NCBI GenBank assembly: GCA_021325355.1
Contig: JAJPHI010000031.1
Coordinates: 43,674 to 107,673 of the forward strand
Direction: 5' to 3'
Source of the DNA: Pseudomonadota bacterium
Lineage (GTDB): Bacteria > Desulfobacterota > Binatia > Binatales > Binataceae
DNA length: 64,000 nucleotides
The notes beneath the pieces were generated by a model that saw only the letters and a program-made list of their open reading frames with translations, did no database searches and had not been told where the DNA came from. Below, piece by piece: positions 33,938 through 42,194 of this stretch. Within the stretch, counting starts at the first letter, position 1; the number at the start of each line of letters is the position of its first letter. The translations under genes were made by a program, and so were the position numbers.

Positions 33938-34426
33938 ATGTCAACGTCAGCGGGCGAGATTGATCGCAGGTCGGCGCTGAACGACGCGCGCGTGCGGAAC
34001 TTCGTGGCGGCCGCGCGCGTGGCCCATCTGGCGACCGCCGATACCTCCGGGCAGCCGCATAACGTGCCGCTGTGTTTCTGGTACGACGGCGGCGAGCTCC
34101 TTTATTTCGTGATCGACGAGAAGCCGAAGCGCGAGCACGGCCGCGCGATCAAGCGGATGCGCAATCTGGCCGAAAATCCGCGCGCGGCCATCGTCGTTGA
34201 TCATTACGAGGAGAACTGGAGCGCGCTCGCCTACGTGATGATCCAGGGCGCGGCGGCAATCGTCGAAGACGCGGCGGAATATCAGCGGGTAATCACGAAT
34301 CTGCGCGCGAAATATCCGCAGTATCGCGCGATGGCGCTCGCGCCGGAGCGTAATCCGCTGGTGCGCGTCACGGCGCGCCGGGTCCACGCCTGGGGCAACT
34401 TCGCGGAGCTGCCGGGGCGGTCCTGA
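33938..34426 (+). CDS. PPOX-class F420-dependent-type oxidoreductase (TIGR03668-like)
   Basis: 162-residue split-barrel flavin/deazaflavin-binding protein. Its layout is HLATADTSGQPHNVPLCFWYD, then the IDEKPKREHGRAIKRMRNLAENP segment, DHYEENWSALAYVMIQG and a C-terminal TARRVHAWG. This matches the PPOX subgroup expected to bind coenzyme F420. Function is a guess (reduction of an unknown substrate). No F420 biosynthesis gene is in the window; several LLM enzymes are. Confidence 0.8.
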   Translation: MSTSAGEIDRRSALNDARVRNFVAAARVAHLATADTSGQPHNVPLCFWYDGGELLYFVIDEKPKREHGRAIKRMRNLAENPRAAIVVDHYEENWSALAYVMIQGAAAIVEDAAEYQRVITNLRAKYPQYRAMALAPERNPLVRVTARRVHAWGNFAELPGRS

Positions 34427-34497
34427 CGGCGGCGGACGGCGCGCGCGATCGCCGCGGGTGATTGGCAGCGCGCGGCCGGTCTGCTAGCGCTTGGTGG

Positions 34498-35700
34498 ATG
34501 GAGCGGCTCGGGCAGATCGCGCGGGCGGTCAAGGACGCCGGGATCGACGGCTGGCTGTTTTACGACTTCCGACTGAGCGATCCGCTCGCGTACCGCGTTC
34601 TGGGACTACCGGAGACGGGGCTTTCGACGCGCCGCTGGTTTTTCCTGGTCGGCGCGGACGGCGGCACGCAGGCCCTGGTGTCGGCGGTCGAGGCGAATCG
34701 CCTCGACGCACTGCCGGCGGGGCGGCGAATCGTTTATCGCTCCGAGCGGGAAATGATCGCGGGTGTGCGATCGCTCCTTGGCGGCTGCCGGCGTATCGCG
34801 ATGAATTATTCGCCGGCGTGCGCGATTCCCTATGTCTCGCGCGTGGACGGCGGCACGCTCGAACTGGTGCGGGCGTGCGGGGTTGAGGTCGTCACGGCGG
34901 CGGATTTGATTCAGCTCTTTGAAGCGGTGCTGACGCCCGCGCAGCTCGCCGGCCATCGCCGGGCAGCCGAGCGTCTGCGGCTCATCGTGGACGAGACGTT
35001 CACCGAGATTGTTCGGCGGATTCGCGGGAAAATCGCGTGCTCGGAGTACGCGATCCAGCGCTTTGTGCTCGAGCGCGTGGAACGCCATGGGATGCGCACG
35101 GATGAAGCCCCGATCGTGGCCGTCAACGCGCACGCGGCGAACCCGCATTTCAGCCCCATCGAGACGCCCGACACGCCGATCGCCGAGGGCGATCTGGTGC
35201 TGATCGATCTGTTCGCCAAGGAGCTCGCGCCGGACAGTATCTATGGCGATTTAACCTGGATGGGCTACGTCGGAGCGAGCGTTCCCGCCGAGTATGCCGC
35301 AGTTTTCGCGATCGTGGCGCGGGCCCGCGATGCCGCCGTGGCGTTGATTCAGGAGCGGCTCGCTGCGCGGCGAAGGGTGAGCGGCGCCGAGGCCGACCGC
35401 GCGGCGCGCGAGGTGATCGAGGAGGCCGGGTATGGCGACAACTTTGTGCATCGCACGGGCCATTCGATCGGGCGCGAGGTGCACGGCACGGGGGCGAATC
35501 TCGATTCGCTCGAAACCCGCGACGAGCGGGCGCTGATCGAAGGCGCGTGCTTTTCGGTCGAGCCGGGGATCTATCTGCCGGGTCGGTTCGGTATCCGCAG
35601 CGAGATTGACATGTTTATCGAGGGCGGACGCGCGGAGGTGAGCGGCGGGGCGCCGCAGACCGCGATCATTCCTATCGTCAGCCGGTACGGCGGCGCCTGA
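34498..35700 (+). CDS. M24 family metallopeptidase (Xaa-Pro aminopeptidase-like)
   Basis: 400 residues from ATG 34498; an upstream TTG at 34462 would add 12 residues. It has an N-terminal creatinase-like domain (about 1-160) and the pita-bread catalytic domain. The five metal ligands are visible: Asp in VLIDLFAK, Asp in YGDLTW, His in HRTGHSIG, Glu in SVEPGIYLPG and Glu in IRSEIDMF. It cleaves X-Pro bonds or related peptides in the cytoplasm. The neighbouring HEPN-like gene is convergent. Confidence 0.88.
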   Translation: MERLGQIARAVKDAGIDGWLFYDFRLSDPLAYRVLGLPETGLSTRRWFFLVGADGGTQALVSAVEANRLDALPAGRRIVYRSEREMIAGVRSLLGGCRRIAMNYSPACAIPYVSRVDGGTLELVRACGVEVVTAADLIQLFEAVLTPAQLAGHRRAAERLRLIVDETFTEIVRRIRGKIACSEYAIQRFVLERVERHGMRTDEAPIVAVNAHAANPHFSPIETPDTPIAEGDLVLIDLFAKELAPDSIYGDLTWMGYVGASVPAEYAAVFAIVARARDAAVALIQERLAARRRVSGAEADRAAREVIEEAGYGDNFVHRTGHSIGREVHGTGANLDSLETRDERALIEGACFSVEPGIYLPGRFGIRSEIDMFIEGGRAEVSGGAPQTAIIPIVSRYGGA

Positions 35701-35745
35701 GCGCGCGCTCCGGCGGTTGCGATGAGAGGGCGCGCCGCACCTGTA

Positions 35746-36405
35746 TCAGAAGAGGTGATCGTTAACAAAGTCGCGCACGCCCTTGATGAAGGCTTCGAGT
35801 GCCGGCCGTTCGTCGGCGTCGAGCACGAGCGCTTCGGCGCGGGCGCGGAGTTGGGCCCATTCCTCGATGCGCTTGCCGAGGGTTGGAGGATAGGCGCCGC
35901 CAGCCACCATCCGGGCGTTGAGCTCGAGCAGGTTATCGACGTTTTCGCGGATGGGGATTTGGCGATGGCGCGCGCTGCGACGCATGACGTCTTCGAGCAC
36001 TGCGGCGGCGATAATCACGGCGGCGTTGTGACGGCCCTCGCGCAGGAGGCGGGAGGCGATGCCGATCAGATCGGTGAAGATTTCGGCGGCGACGAGTTCC
36101 TCGACGCGGGCGACCGGTCCGAACTCGATATACTCGCGGGTGGCGCGCAGCACGGCCATCCCGCGCACGACCGCGGAGAGAAACGGACTGTCGCAGTTGA
36201 ACTCGAATTCCTTGGCGTAGGGGCTTTCGGGGCCGAGGGCTTCGCGCAGGAAGGCGACGCAGCCGACGCGCCATTCGCGGAAACCCGCGGTATCGACCAT
36301 CTCCTGGTTGGAGAATTCCGATTTGTGGCGGCCATCGATCAGCGCTTTGCCTTTGTCGGCGAGAGCGCCGAGACGGTCGCGGACCTGTTCGATAGCAATC
36401 GGCAT
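35746..36405 (-). CDS. Hypothetical helical protein, HEPN-like C-terminal region
   Basis: 219 residues from ATG 36405; family not firmly recognised. The segment GRHNAAVIIAAAVLEDVMRR (125-144) and the terminal part (about 183-219, EEWAQLRARAEAL to GVRDFVNDHLF) resemble Apea-like HEPN or Abi C-terminal helical domains, which usually carry an Arg-x4-6-His RNase motif. Here the motif reads Arg-Ala-Arg-Ala-Glu-Ala-Leu with no His, so RNase activity is doubtful. The N-terminal 120 residues show no known domain. It stands alone after a strong terminator. Confidence 0.55.
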   Translation of the reverse strand: MPIAIEQVRDRLGALADKGKALIDGRHKSEFSNQEMVDTAGFREWRVGCVAFLREALGPESPYAKEFEFNCDSPFLSAVVRGMAVLRATREYIEFGPVARVEELVAAEIFTDLIGIASRLLREGRHNAAVIIAAAVLEDVMRRSARHRQIPIRENVDNLLELNARMVAGGAYPPTLGKRIEEWAQLRARAEALVLDADERPALEAFIKGVRDFVNDHLF

Positions 36406-36441
36406 AGCTAGGCGGAGACTGTAGCGCGCTTCGCGCGAACG

Positions 36442-36478
36442 ACAAAGAAAAACGGGGGAGGAAAGCTTCCTCCCCCGT
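36442..36478 (-). terminator. Intrinsic terminator of the thiolase gene
   Basis: Read on the minus strand, a 12-bp perfect stem (36467-36478 with 36452-36463) with a 3-base loop is followed by TTTTTCTTTG. It lies 26 bases after the thiolase stop codon. Confidence 0.88.
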
Positions 36479-36503
36479 GGTTCATCACGAGCGAGCGGCG
36501 CGG

Positions 36504-37688
36504 CTAGCCCAACTGACTGCCGACCACCGAGACGAAGCTGACGCATCGACCGGGCTGGCCGCCAAGGTTGTGGGTCAGGCCGAGCCGGGGATTATTGATC
36601 TGACGCGGTCCCGCTTCGCCGCGCAATTGCAGCCACATCTCGTACATCATGCGGAGACCGGAGGCGCCGATCGGATGGCCGAACGACTTGAGGCCGCCGT
36701 CCGGGTTGACCGGCAGCTTGCCCTCGAGGTCGAAGAAGCCTTCCATCACGTCCTGCCATGCCGTGCCGCGCGGGCTGAAGCCGAGGTCTTCGTAGAGCAC
36801 GAGTTCGGTGGGCGTAAAGCAGTCGTGGACCTCGGCGAGGCTGATCTGCTCGCGGGGATTGGTCACTCCGGCCTGGGCATAGGCGTCGCGGGCGGTGGCG
36901 ACCACTTCGGGGAAGGTGGTGAAATCGTATTCCTGGGAGATCGGACCCTCGGCCGGGCCGGCGACGAAGGAGAGCGCCTTGATATAGATGGGATTCTTGC
37001 AGTACTTGTGCGCATCCTCGGCGCGCACCACGATAGCGGCAGCGGAGCCGTCGGAGACGCCGGAGCAATCCATGATGCAGAGAGGATCAGCGATCTTCGG
37101 CGAATTCTTGATGGCCTCGATCGGCACTTCCTTCTGGAACTGGGCTTTGGGATTGCGCGCGCCGTTCTTGTGGTTCTTCCAGGCGATACGCGCCAGCACG
37201 TCGCGACCCTTTTCCGGATCGAGCCCGTACTTCTTGAAGTAGGCGGGCGCCAGCAGCGAGAAGAGGGCCGGCGGCGTCATATTGGCGGGCGTGCCGTCGT
37301 TCGGCGGATTGGTGACGACGAGACCGGAAAAGCCCGAGTCTTTCAATTTTTCGACTCCGATCGCCATCACACAATCGAAGGCGCCGGAGGCGACGGCGTA
37401 GGCGGCCTGCCGCAGCGACTCGGAACCGGTGGCGCACATGTTCTCGACGCGGGTAACCGGTTTGTACTGAATCTTGAGCGGCTCGCTGAGCGTCAGACCG
37501 GAGACGCCGGAACCCATCGTGCCGAGCCAGTACGCGTCGACGTCGTTGGGATCGACACCGGCTGACTCGTAAGCATCGTAAGCGGCCTCGACCATCAGGT
37601 CTTCGGCGCTCTTGTCCCAATGCTCGCCGAACCTGGTGCATCCCATGCCGATAATGGCGACTCGGTCTTTGATTCCGCGGCTGGCCAT
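36504..37688 (-). CDS. Thiolase family protein (SCP2/lipid-transfer type acetyl-CoA acyltransferase)
   Basis: 394 residues. Catalytic residues are present: Cys85 (VENMCATGSE), His288 in VHDCFTPTE and His338 in FGHPIGASG, so unlike the Ltp2-like gene at 21.9 kb it should be an active thiolase. It has the SCP2-thiolase pattern, where HDCF replaces the distal Cys-Gly-Gly motif of ordinary thiolases. It is expected to cleave beta-ketoacyl-CoA or condense acyl-CoA. Its upstream neighbour on the same strand is an HMG-CoA-synthase-like/OB-fold fusion, and such pairs recur in bacterial and archaeal acyl-CoA modules. Confidence 0.9.
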   Translation of the reverse strand: MASRGIKDRVAIIGMGCTRFGEHWDKSAEDLMVEAAYDAYESAGVDPNDVDAYWLGTMGSGVSGLTLSEPLKIQYKPVTRVENMCATGSESLRQAAYAVASGAFDCVMAIGVEKLKDSGFSGLVVTNPPNDGTPANMTPPALFSLLAPAYFKKYGLDPEKGRDVLARIAWKNHKNGARNPKAQFQKEVPIEAIKNSPKIADPLCIMDCSGVSDGSAAAIVVRAEDAHKYCKNPIYIKALSFVAGPAEGPISQEYDFTTFPEVVATARDAYAQAGVTNPREQISLAEVHDCFTPTELVLYEDLGFSPRGTAWQDVMEGFFDLEGKLPVNPDGGLKSFGHPIGASGLRMMYEMWLQLRGEAGPRQINNPRLGLTHNLGGQPGRCVSFVSVVGSQLG

Positions 37689-37843
37689 CAGGAATATCCT
37701 CCCGGAGCGATTCGATGAGAACCTTGATGCATCATTAGCACAGCGAGTTCATTGCTGCTACCCGCAGCGGCGCCGGCGGATGCGCTCCGCGCGACTCGAG
37801 TGCGGCGCACGACGTGAAGAGGCCGGCGTGGCGAATCGGCGCG

Positions 37844-39253
37844 CTAGCGTTTGGGACGCGCCTTCCAGAAATAGTTGTGGATACCGTCGGCGGTGAACAG
37901 GCGCCGAAAGGTCATCTCGACCTCGTCGCCGATCGCCACTTTGTCGGGTTCGCAGTCGGTCATCTCGCAGAGAAAGCGGCCACCGCCCTCGAAATCGACG
38001 ACGACGTTGATCACCGGTGGATTAAGCGAATAGGCGAGACGGTCGAAGGCGTAGGTGGCGACGCGGCCGACGCGATCGGCGAACGGATAGGGTTCCATGC
38101 GGTCGCGCGCGCGGCACTTCACGCAGATGCGCTGAGGCGGCAACTGGGGCGTGCCGCAGGCGGTGCAGCGGCTGCCGACGAGGCCGTACTTCCATTTCTC
38201 GGAACGGAGCATCGGGGGGCCCGCCGGACGCTCGGGATTGGGACGGCGGGGCGGTTCGGTGGGCAGGATCTCGCGCCATTTGAGATAGCCGGCGTAAGAA
38301 ACGTCGCCCTTCGACTCGACCATCCGGCCGACCGAATGGATGGGGCGGAAATTGGCGATCGCGGGCGTGACGCGCAGAATGACGGCGTCGGCGCCGTCGG
38401 CAACGTTGGCGACGAGCACACGGTCGCCGGGCTTGCAGGTCGGCAGCGTCGCCGTGAGCATCAGGCCGATATGGGCGGCGCCGGTCTGGCCGACGGTGAG
38501 GGAGAGCGGATCGGCGACTTTGGCCGGGTCGAGCTTGGCGGCGCGGACGAATTCATCGACGGCGCGCGGGTTCGGCGCGTCAAAGATGACGCGCGCTACC
38601 TGATCCGGCTTGAGCCCGGCCTTATCCATCACGGTGGTGACGGCCTTCTGCAGCAGGGGGCCGAAGGCCTGGGTCAGCGAGAAGCGCTCTTCCCAGGAAT
38701 GGGCGAAGCGCTCCCCGGGTGCCCGCCAGGTATCGAGAAATTCGCGGGTGAAGGAGGCGCTGGCCTCGATCTCCGCGATGACGCCCTCTGTGCCGAGGAC
38801 AAAGGCGGCGGCGCCGTCGCCGCTCTGCTGTTCGAGCTTGCCTTCGGGCGCGCCGAGCCGCGCATCGGCCATCGCGACGGCGGCGAAGGTGCCGCTCGCC
38901 GCGGCGGCATCGGCGGCCTGGAGCAATGCGGCAAGGCCGGCGCGGGTCGAGCCGGTGAGGTCGGCGGCGCGGATTTCGGCCGGGAGCTGGGTGGCGGCGC
39001 CGAGGATCGCCGCGTTGAGCTTTTCCCCGTAGGGCGGGGTGGTGGTGGCGAACAGAAGCGAACCGACGGGCGTCTGCGGGGCGCTCTTGAGCGCGTCGCG
39101 CAGGGCCTCGACGGCCATCGAGATGCTGTCTTCGTCGAAGCTGGCGACCGCGCGTTCGCCGCGTGTCGCCGGCACGCCGAGGACGGCGGCGATCGCGGCC
39201 CGCTTGAGCCGCCGGTAGGGGACATACGATCCGTAAGAAACGATTCCGGCCAT
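37844..39253 (-). CDS. HMG-CoA synthase-like domain fused to DUF35 OB-fold/zinc ribbon
   Basis: 469 residues. The N-terminal ~330 residues have the HMG-CoA synthase/thiolase fold (IVSYGSYVPYRRL at the start, DGAAAFVLG, GQTGAAHIGLML). The C-terminal ~125 residues are a zinc ribbon (CTAC and CVKC) plus OB fold. At the place of the catalytic Cys the sequence is LTGSTRAG, with Ser102 and no Cys, so the synthase reaction is unlikely. The OB-fold may present acyl-CoA to the neighbouring thiolase. The methyltransferase gene ends 6 bases before this start; the thiolase gene begins 155 bases after its stop. Confidence 0.78.
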   Translation of the reverse strand: MAGIVSYGSYVPYRRLKRAAIAAVLGVPATRGERAVASFDEDSISMAVEALRDALKSAPQTPVGSLLFATTTPPYGEKLNAAILGAATQLPAEIRAADLTGSTRAGLAALLQAADAAAASGTFAAVAMADARLGAPEGKLEQQSGDGAAAFVLGTEGVIAEIEASASFTREFLDTWRAPGERFAHSWEERFSLTQAFGPLLQKAVTTVMDKAGLKPDQVARVIFDAPNPRAVDEFVRAAKLDPAKVADPLSLTVGQTGAAHIGLMLTATLPTCKPGDRVLVANVADGADAVILRVTPAIANFRPIHSVGRMVESKGDVSYAGYLKWREILPTEPPRRPNPERPAGPPMLRSEKWKYGLVGSRCTACGTPQLPPQRICVKCRARDRMEPYPFADRVGRVATYAFDRLAYSLNPPVINVVVDFEGGGRFLCEMTDCEPDKVAIGDEVEMTFRRLFTADGIHNYFWKARPKR

Positions 39254-39259
39254 GCCGCA

Positions 39260-40063
39260 TTAAAAGCCGGATAGGTTACCGGCGTCAACTGACCCTTTGT
39301 GGCATAGCAGCAGCGCTTCCTCCATCGCGATTTCTTCGCCGCCGTGCGCGCGCATCAGCTCGTCGAGCGCGGTGCTCATCGCGGCGCGCGGCTCAGGCGC
39401 GACCAGCGGCAGCCAGCGCACGCGATAGAATTCGGCGAGGTCAGCCGCGGTGCAGTTGAAGGGGATGCGGCGGGCCTCGACGGTGAAACCGGCGGCGGTG
39501 GCCGCGTCGCGGTAGTCTTCGAGGGTGCGATGGCGATGCGATCCGCGCGGACGCGGCAGCTCGCTGCGGAAGGCGGACCAACGCGCATCGCCGAGCATCT
39601 GCTTGAGCCGTTCGGCGGTGCCGAATTCGCCACCGGCGATGATGAGCGTGCCGCCGTCAGAGAGGCATCGCGCGATCTCGCGCAGGCAGCGCGGCAGATC
39701 GGCGATGAATTGCAGCAGATGGCTGCAGAAGACGCCGTTCCAGACCGCGGATTTGAATGGCAGGACGTGCGCATCGCAGGCGACGAGCAGATCGGCCGCT
39801 GAGCGACGCTTAGCGGCGGCGAGCATGCCGAGCGAAAGATCGGCGCCGGCGAGGAAGTCCGGATCCAGCCGAGTACGAAACGCCGCGAGATAGGTGCCGT
39901 TGCCGCATCCGAGGTCGAGCAGACGCGGGAATTGGCGGCCGCGCGCGACGAGGGCGTCGAGGACCGCGGCGCGGCGCTTGCGATAGTATTCGCCGGCGCC
40001 ATAGGTCGGCGCGAGGCGGGCGAAATACTCGGCGATTTCCAGTCCGGATCGGTCGTCAGTCAT
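39260..40063 (-). CDS. Class I SAM-dependent methyltransferase
   Basis: 267 residues with the SAM motif LLDLGCGNGTYLAAF (about residues 46-60), a following acidic strand (LAGADLSLGML) and a later GGTLIIAGGEF strand. It is a UbiE/MenG-type or small-molecule methyltransferase, substrate unknown. It is the first gene of a minus-strand set with the HMG-CoA-synthase-like fusion (overlapping spacing of 6 bases) and probably the thiolase. Confidence 0.85.
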   Translation of the reverse strand: MTDDRSGLEIAEYFARLAPTYGAGEYYRKRRAAVLDALVARGRQFPRLLDLGCGNGTYLAAFRTRLDPDFLAGADLSLGMLAAAKRRSAADLLVACDAHVLPFKSAVWNGVFCSHLLQFIADLPRCLREIARCLSDGGTLIIAGGEFGTAERLKQMLGDARWSAFRSELPRPRGSHRHRTLEDYRDAATAAGFTVEARRIPFNCTAADLAEFYRVRWLPLVAPEPRAAMSTALDELMRAHGGEEIAMEEALLLCHKGSVDAGNLSGF

Positions 40064-40087
40064 AAGTGATTGCTCCTCGATTATTAT

Positions 40088-40148
40088 GACGCAGCGGACT
40101 TTCTAATGACGTAGCGCTAAAGACGTAGCGGCGGCTGATGACGTAGCG
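40088..40148 (+). repeat. Short direct repeats GACG(T/C)AGCG, four copies
   Basis: Copies at 40088-40096 (GACGCAGCG), 40108-40116, 40122-40130 and 40140-40148 (GACGTAGCG), at spacings of 20, 14 and 18 bases. They lie in the divergent region between the methyltransferase gene and the helical protein gene. They could be operator repeats or decayed simple-sequence copies. Confidence 0.55.
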
Positions 40149-40274
40149 GCGGTTGCAGGAGACAGGATGCCCGGCGCGGGACAATTAAGCGGATTGACAG
40201 AGGCAAAAAGGCCGGCCTATCGTGGCTGCCGGAGAACAGATGGGCCCGACATGGGCCTCCAGGAGGAATGTTCC

Positions 40275-40922
40275 ATGAATCGGGATTTTGAGTTCAAGCA
40301 ACTTTTGCGCGCCTATCGCGCCGGGATTATCAGCGAGCAGACGTTCGAGTCCGAGATGGCGGCGCTGGAGAACGGCTCGGTGTCGGGCAATGGATCGGGC
40401 TTCCGCGCGCTGGGCAAGACCTACGGCAGCGAGCGCGAGGCGGTGGTGGCCTTCCTGGATAGGGCGCGCGTTGCCGAGTGCAATGCCGGCGTTGCGTTCA
40501 ACGAATGGGCGAAGCAGTGCAAGACCGACTGTATCCGCAGCGGGCTCAGGATTATCTCGGAGCGCGAGAGCTATCATGGTCGGATCTTCGAGCAGCGCCT
40601 GCGCGACCTCGGCGCCGAATGCAAGGCGCAGGTGAGCGAGGAGAGTCGGCAGTTTGCGGCGTGCGTGACCGATCCCAAGCTGAGCGACAACGAGAAACTG
40701 CTGCGCTTCGACGCGTTGGTGAAGAACCCTGACGAGATTTTCAAGCCGATTTGCGAGTTTATCGAGTCGATCAAGGACGACCAAGAGTCCAAGGAAGCGC
40801 TGAAGCTGTTTATCGAGGACGAGATGTCCACGACGAAGTGGCTGAAGTATGCGTGCGCCGCGCTCAATGCGCCGACGCAGGCTGCGGCGAGCAGTTCGGC
40901 GTCGATGCAGCCGGCGGCCTGA
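40275..40922 (+). CDS. Hypothetical helical protein (possible ferritin-like fold)
   Basis: 215 residues from ATG 40275 with AGGAGGAA 6 bases upstream, the strongest ribosome site nearby. No firm family. It is predominantly helical and acidic. The segment SERESYHGRIFEQRLRDLG (about residues 97-115), with Glu-x-x-x-His spacing, recalls ferritin-like or rubrerythrin-type di-iron helices, but the second metal helix is not clear. The tail is Ala/Ser-rich. A strong terminator follows, and direct repeats lie upstream, so it is a single-gene unit, perhaps highly expressed. Confidence 0.65.
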   Translation: MNRDFEFKQLLRAYRAGIISEQTFESEMAALENGSVSGNGSGFRALGKTYGSEREAVVAFLDRARVAECNAGVAFNEWAKQCKTDCIRSGLRIISERESYHGRIFEQRLRDLGAECKAQVSEESRQFAACVTDPKLSDNEKLLRFDALVKNPDEIFKPICEFIESIKDDQESKEALKLFIEDEMSTTKWLKYACAALNAPTQAAASSSASMQPAA

Positions 40923-40951
40923 GACGGCGCGGATACGGCATCGAATTGCAG

Positions 40952-40985
40952 CGCGCGGGCGAGCCTTCGCCCGCGCGTTTTTTTT
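40952..40985 (+). terminator. Intrinsic terminator of the helical-protein gene
   Basis: 11-bp perfect stem CGCGCGGGCGA / TCGCCCGCGCG (40952-40962 with 40967-40977), 4-base loop, followed at once by eight T. Confidence 0.93.
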
Positions 40986-41070
40986 GTCGCGGTCTCGCCA
41001 AAGCGCGGCGGCTGTATTAAGAGATCGCCAACCCTGGAAACTATCCAATTCGGCGAAGGAGCAGCGAGCG

Positions 41071-42036
41071 ATGTCAATCAATACGGTACTGGGCAAATGC
41101 GAGCCCCGCGATCTCAATTTCACGCTCATCCATGAGCATCTGATGGCCGGGATGCCCGGCTTCGAGTTCGATATGGCGGGCTTCGACCGCAAGCGCGAGC
41201 TTGCCAAAGTGGTCGAACAGCTCAAGGAGATCAAGGGCCTCGGCGTGAACTCGATGGTCGATCCGTGTCCGATGGAGCTTGGGCGCGATCCGGAATTCGC
41301 CGCGGAGGCGGCCGAGAAGTCCGGCATCCGCATCATTATCGCGACCGGCGTGTATAACGAGGCGCTCGGCTATCCGATGCATATGCGGATGATCGGCCCC
41401 GATGACATGGCCGAGATTTACGTGCGCGAGCTGACCGAAGGTATCGGCAAAACCGGGATCAAGGCGGGGATTATCAAGACCGCGACGGGCGGCGTCCCCG
41501 GGTGGACCAACGATACGGCGATCACCAAGCTCGAGATCAAGGCGCTGCGGGCGGCGGCGCGGGCGCAGAAGGCGACCGGCGCGCCGATCCTTTGCCACAA
41601 CAACGAATTGGCGCCGTTCGGCCGCGAGACGCTCGACGTGTTCGAGGAAGAGGGCGTCGATTTCAACCGGGTTCTGATCGGGCACGCCTGCGGCGTCGGC
41701 AACATGCGCTACTACTTCGACATCCTGAATCGCGGCGCGTGGCTCGGCTTCGACCGTTTCGGGATCGAGCCGATCGCCTCGGACAAGATGCGGCTGGCGT
41801 CGCTGTTCGGGCTGCTGGCGGTGGGCTTTGATCGGATCATGCTGTCGCACGACGCGGTTTCCTGCTGGCTTGGGCGGATGACCAAGGGGGCCGAAGAGAT
41901 GATCAAGGCCTCGCCGAACTGGAACTATTCCCATATCTGCAAGAACATCATCCCGACGCTGCGTCAGGGCGGCGTGGGCGAGGAGAAGATCCGCCGCATG
42001 ACGGTGGACAATCCGCGCAGCTACTTCGGCGGCTGA
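41071..42036 (+). CDS. Phosphotriesterase-family metal hydrolase (lactonase-like candidate)
   Basis: 321 residues of the PTE TIM-barrel family. The metal ligands are all present: His21-x-His23 (LIHEH), the carbamylated-type Lys136 (IIKTATGG), His176 (ILCHNN), His205 (LIGHACG) and Asp261 (LSHDAV). Many family members are lactonases rather than phosphotriesterases. The next genes encode an LLM monooxygenase and a P450, so ring opening of a lactone made by Baeyer-Villiger-type oxygenation is plausible but unproven. ATG 41071 has AAGGAG upstream. Confidence 0.87.
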   Translation: MSINTVLGKCEPRDLNFTLIHEHLMAGMPGFEFDMAGFDRKRELAKVVEQLKEIKGLGVNSMVDPCPMELGRDPEFAAEAAEKSGIRIIIATGVYNEALGYPMHMRMIGPDDMAEIYVRELTEGIGKTGIKAGIIKTATGGVPGWTNDTAITKLEIKALRAAARAQKATGAPILCHNNELAPFGRETLDVFEEEGVDFNRVLIGHACGVGNMRYYFDILNRGAWLGFDRFGIEPIASDKMRLASLFGLLAVGFDRIMLSHDAVSCWLGRMTKGAEEMIKASPNWNYSHICKNIIPTLRQGGVGEEKIRRMTVDNPRSYFGG

Positions 42037-42194
42037 GTTGCGACGCGCGCCACGCTGAAGATCCGGGCGCCGAACCATCCGCGATGCGCGACGCCGAGGG
42101 CGGCGGGATCGCGGATGGTCGCAAAGGTTGCCATCGGCAACGTTTTGATCAAGCCTGAAATCAGTTCGAGCGAAACCTTCGGGGAGGTGGCGCG

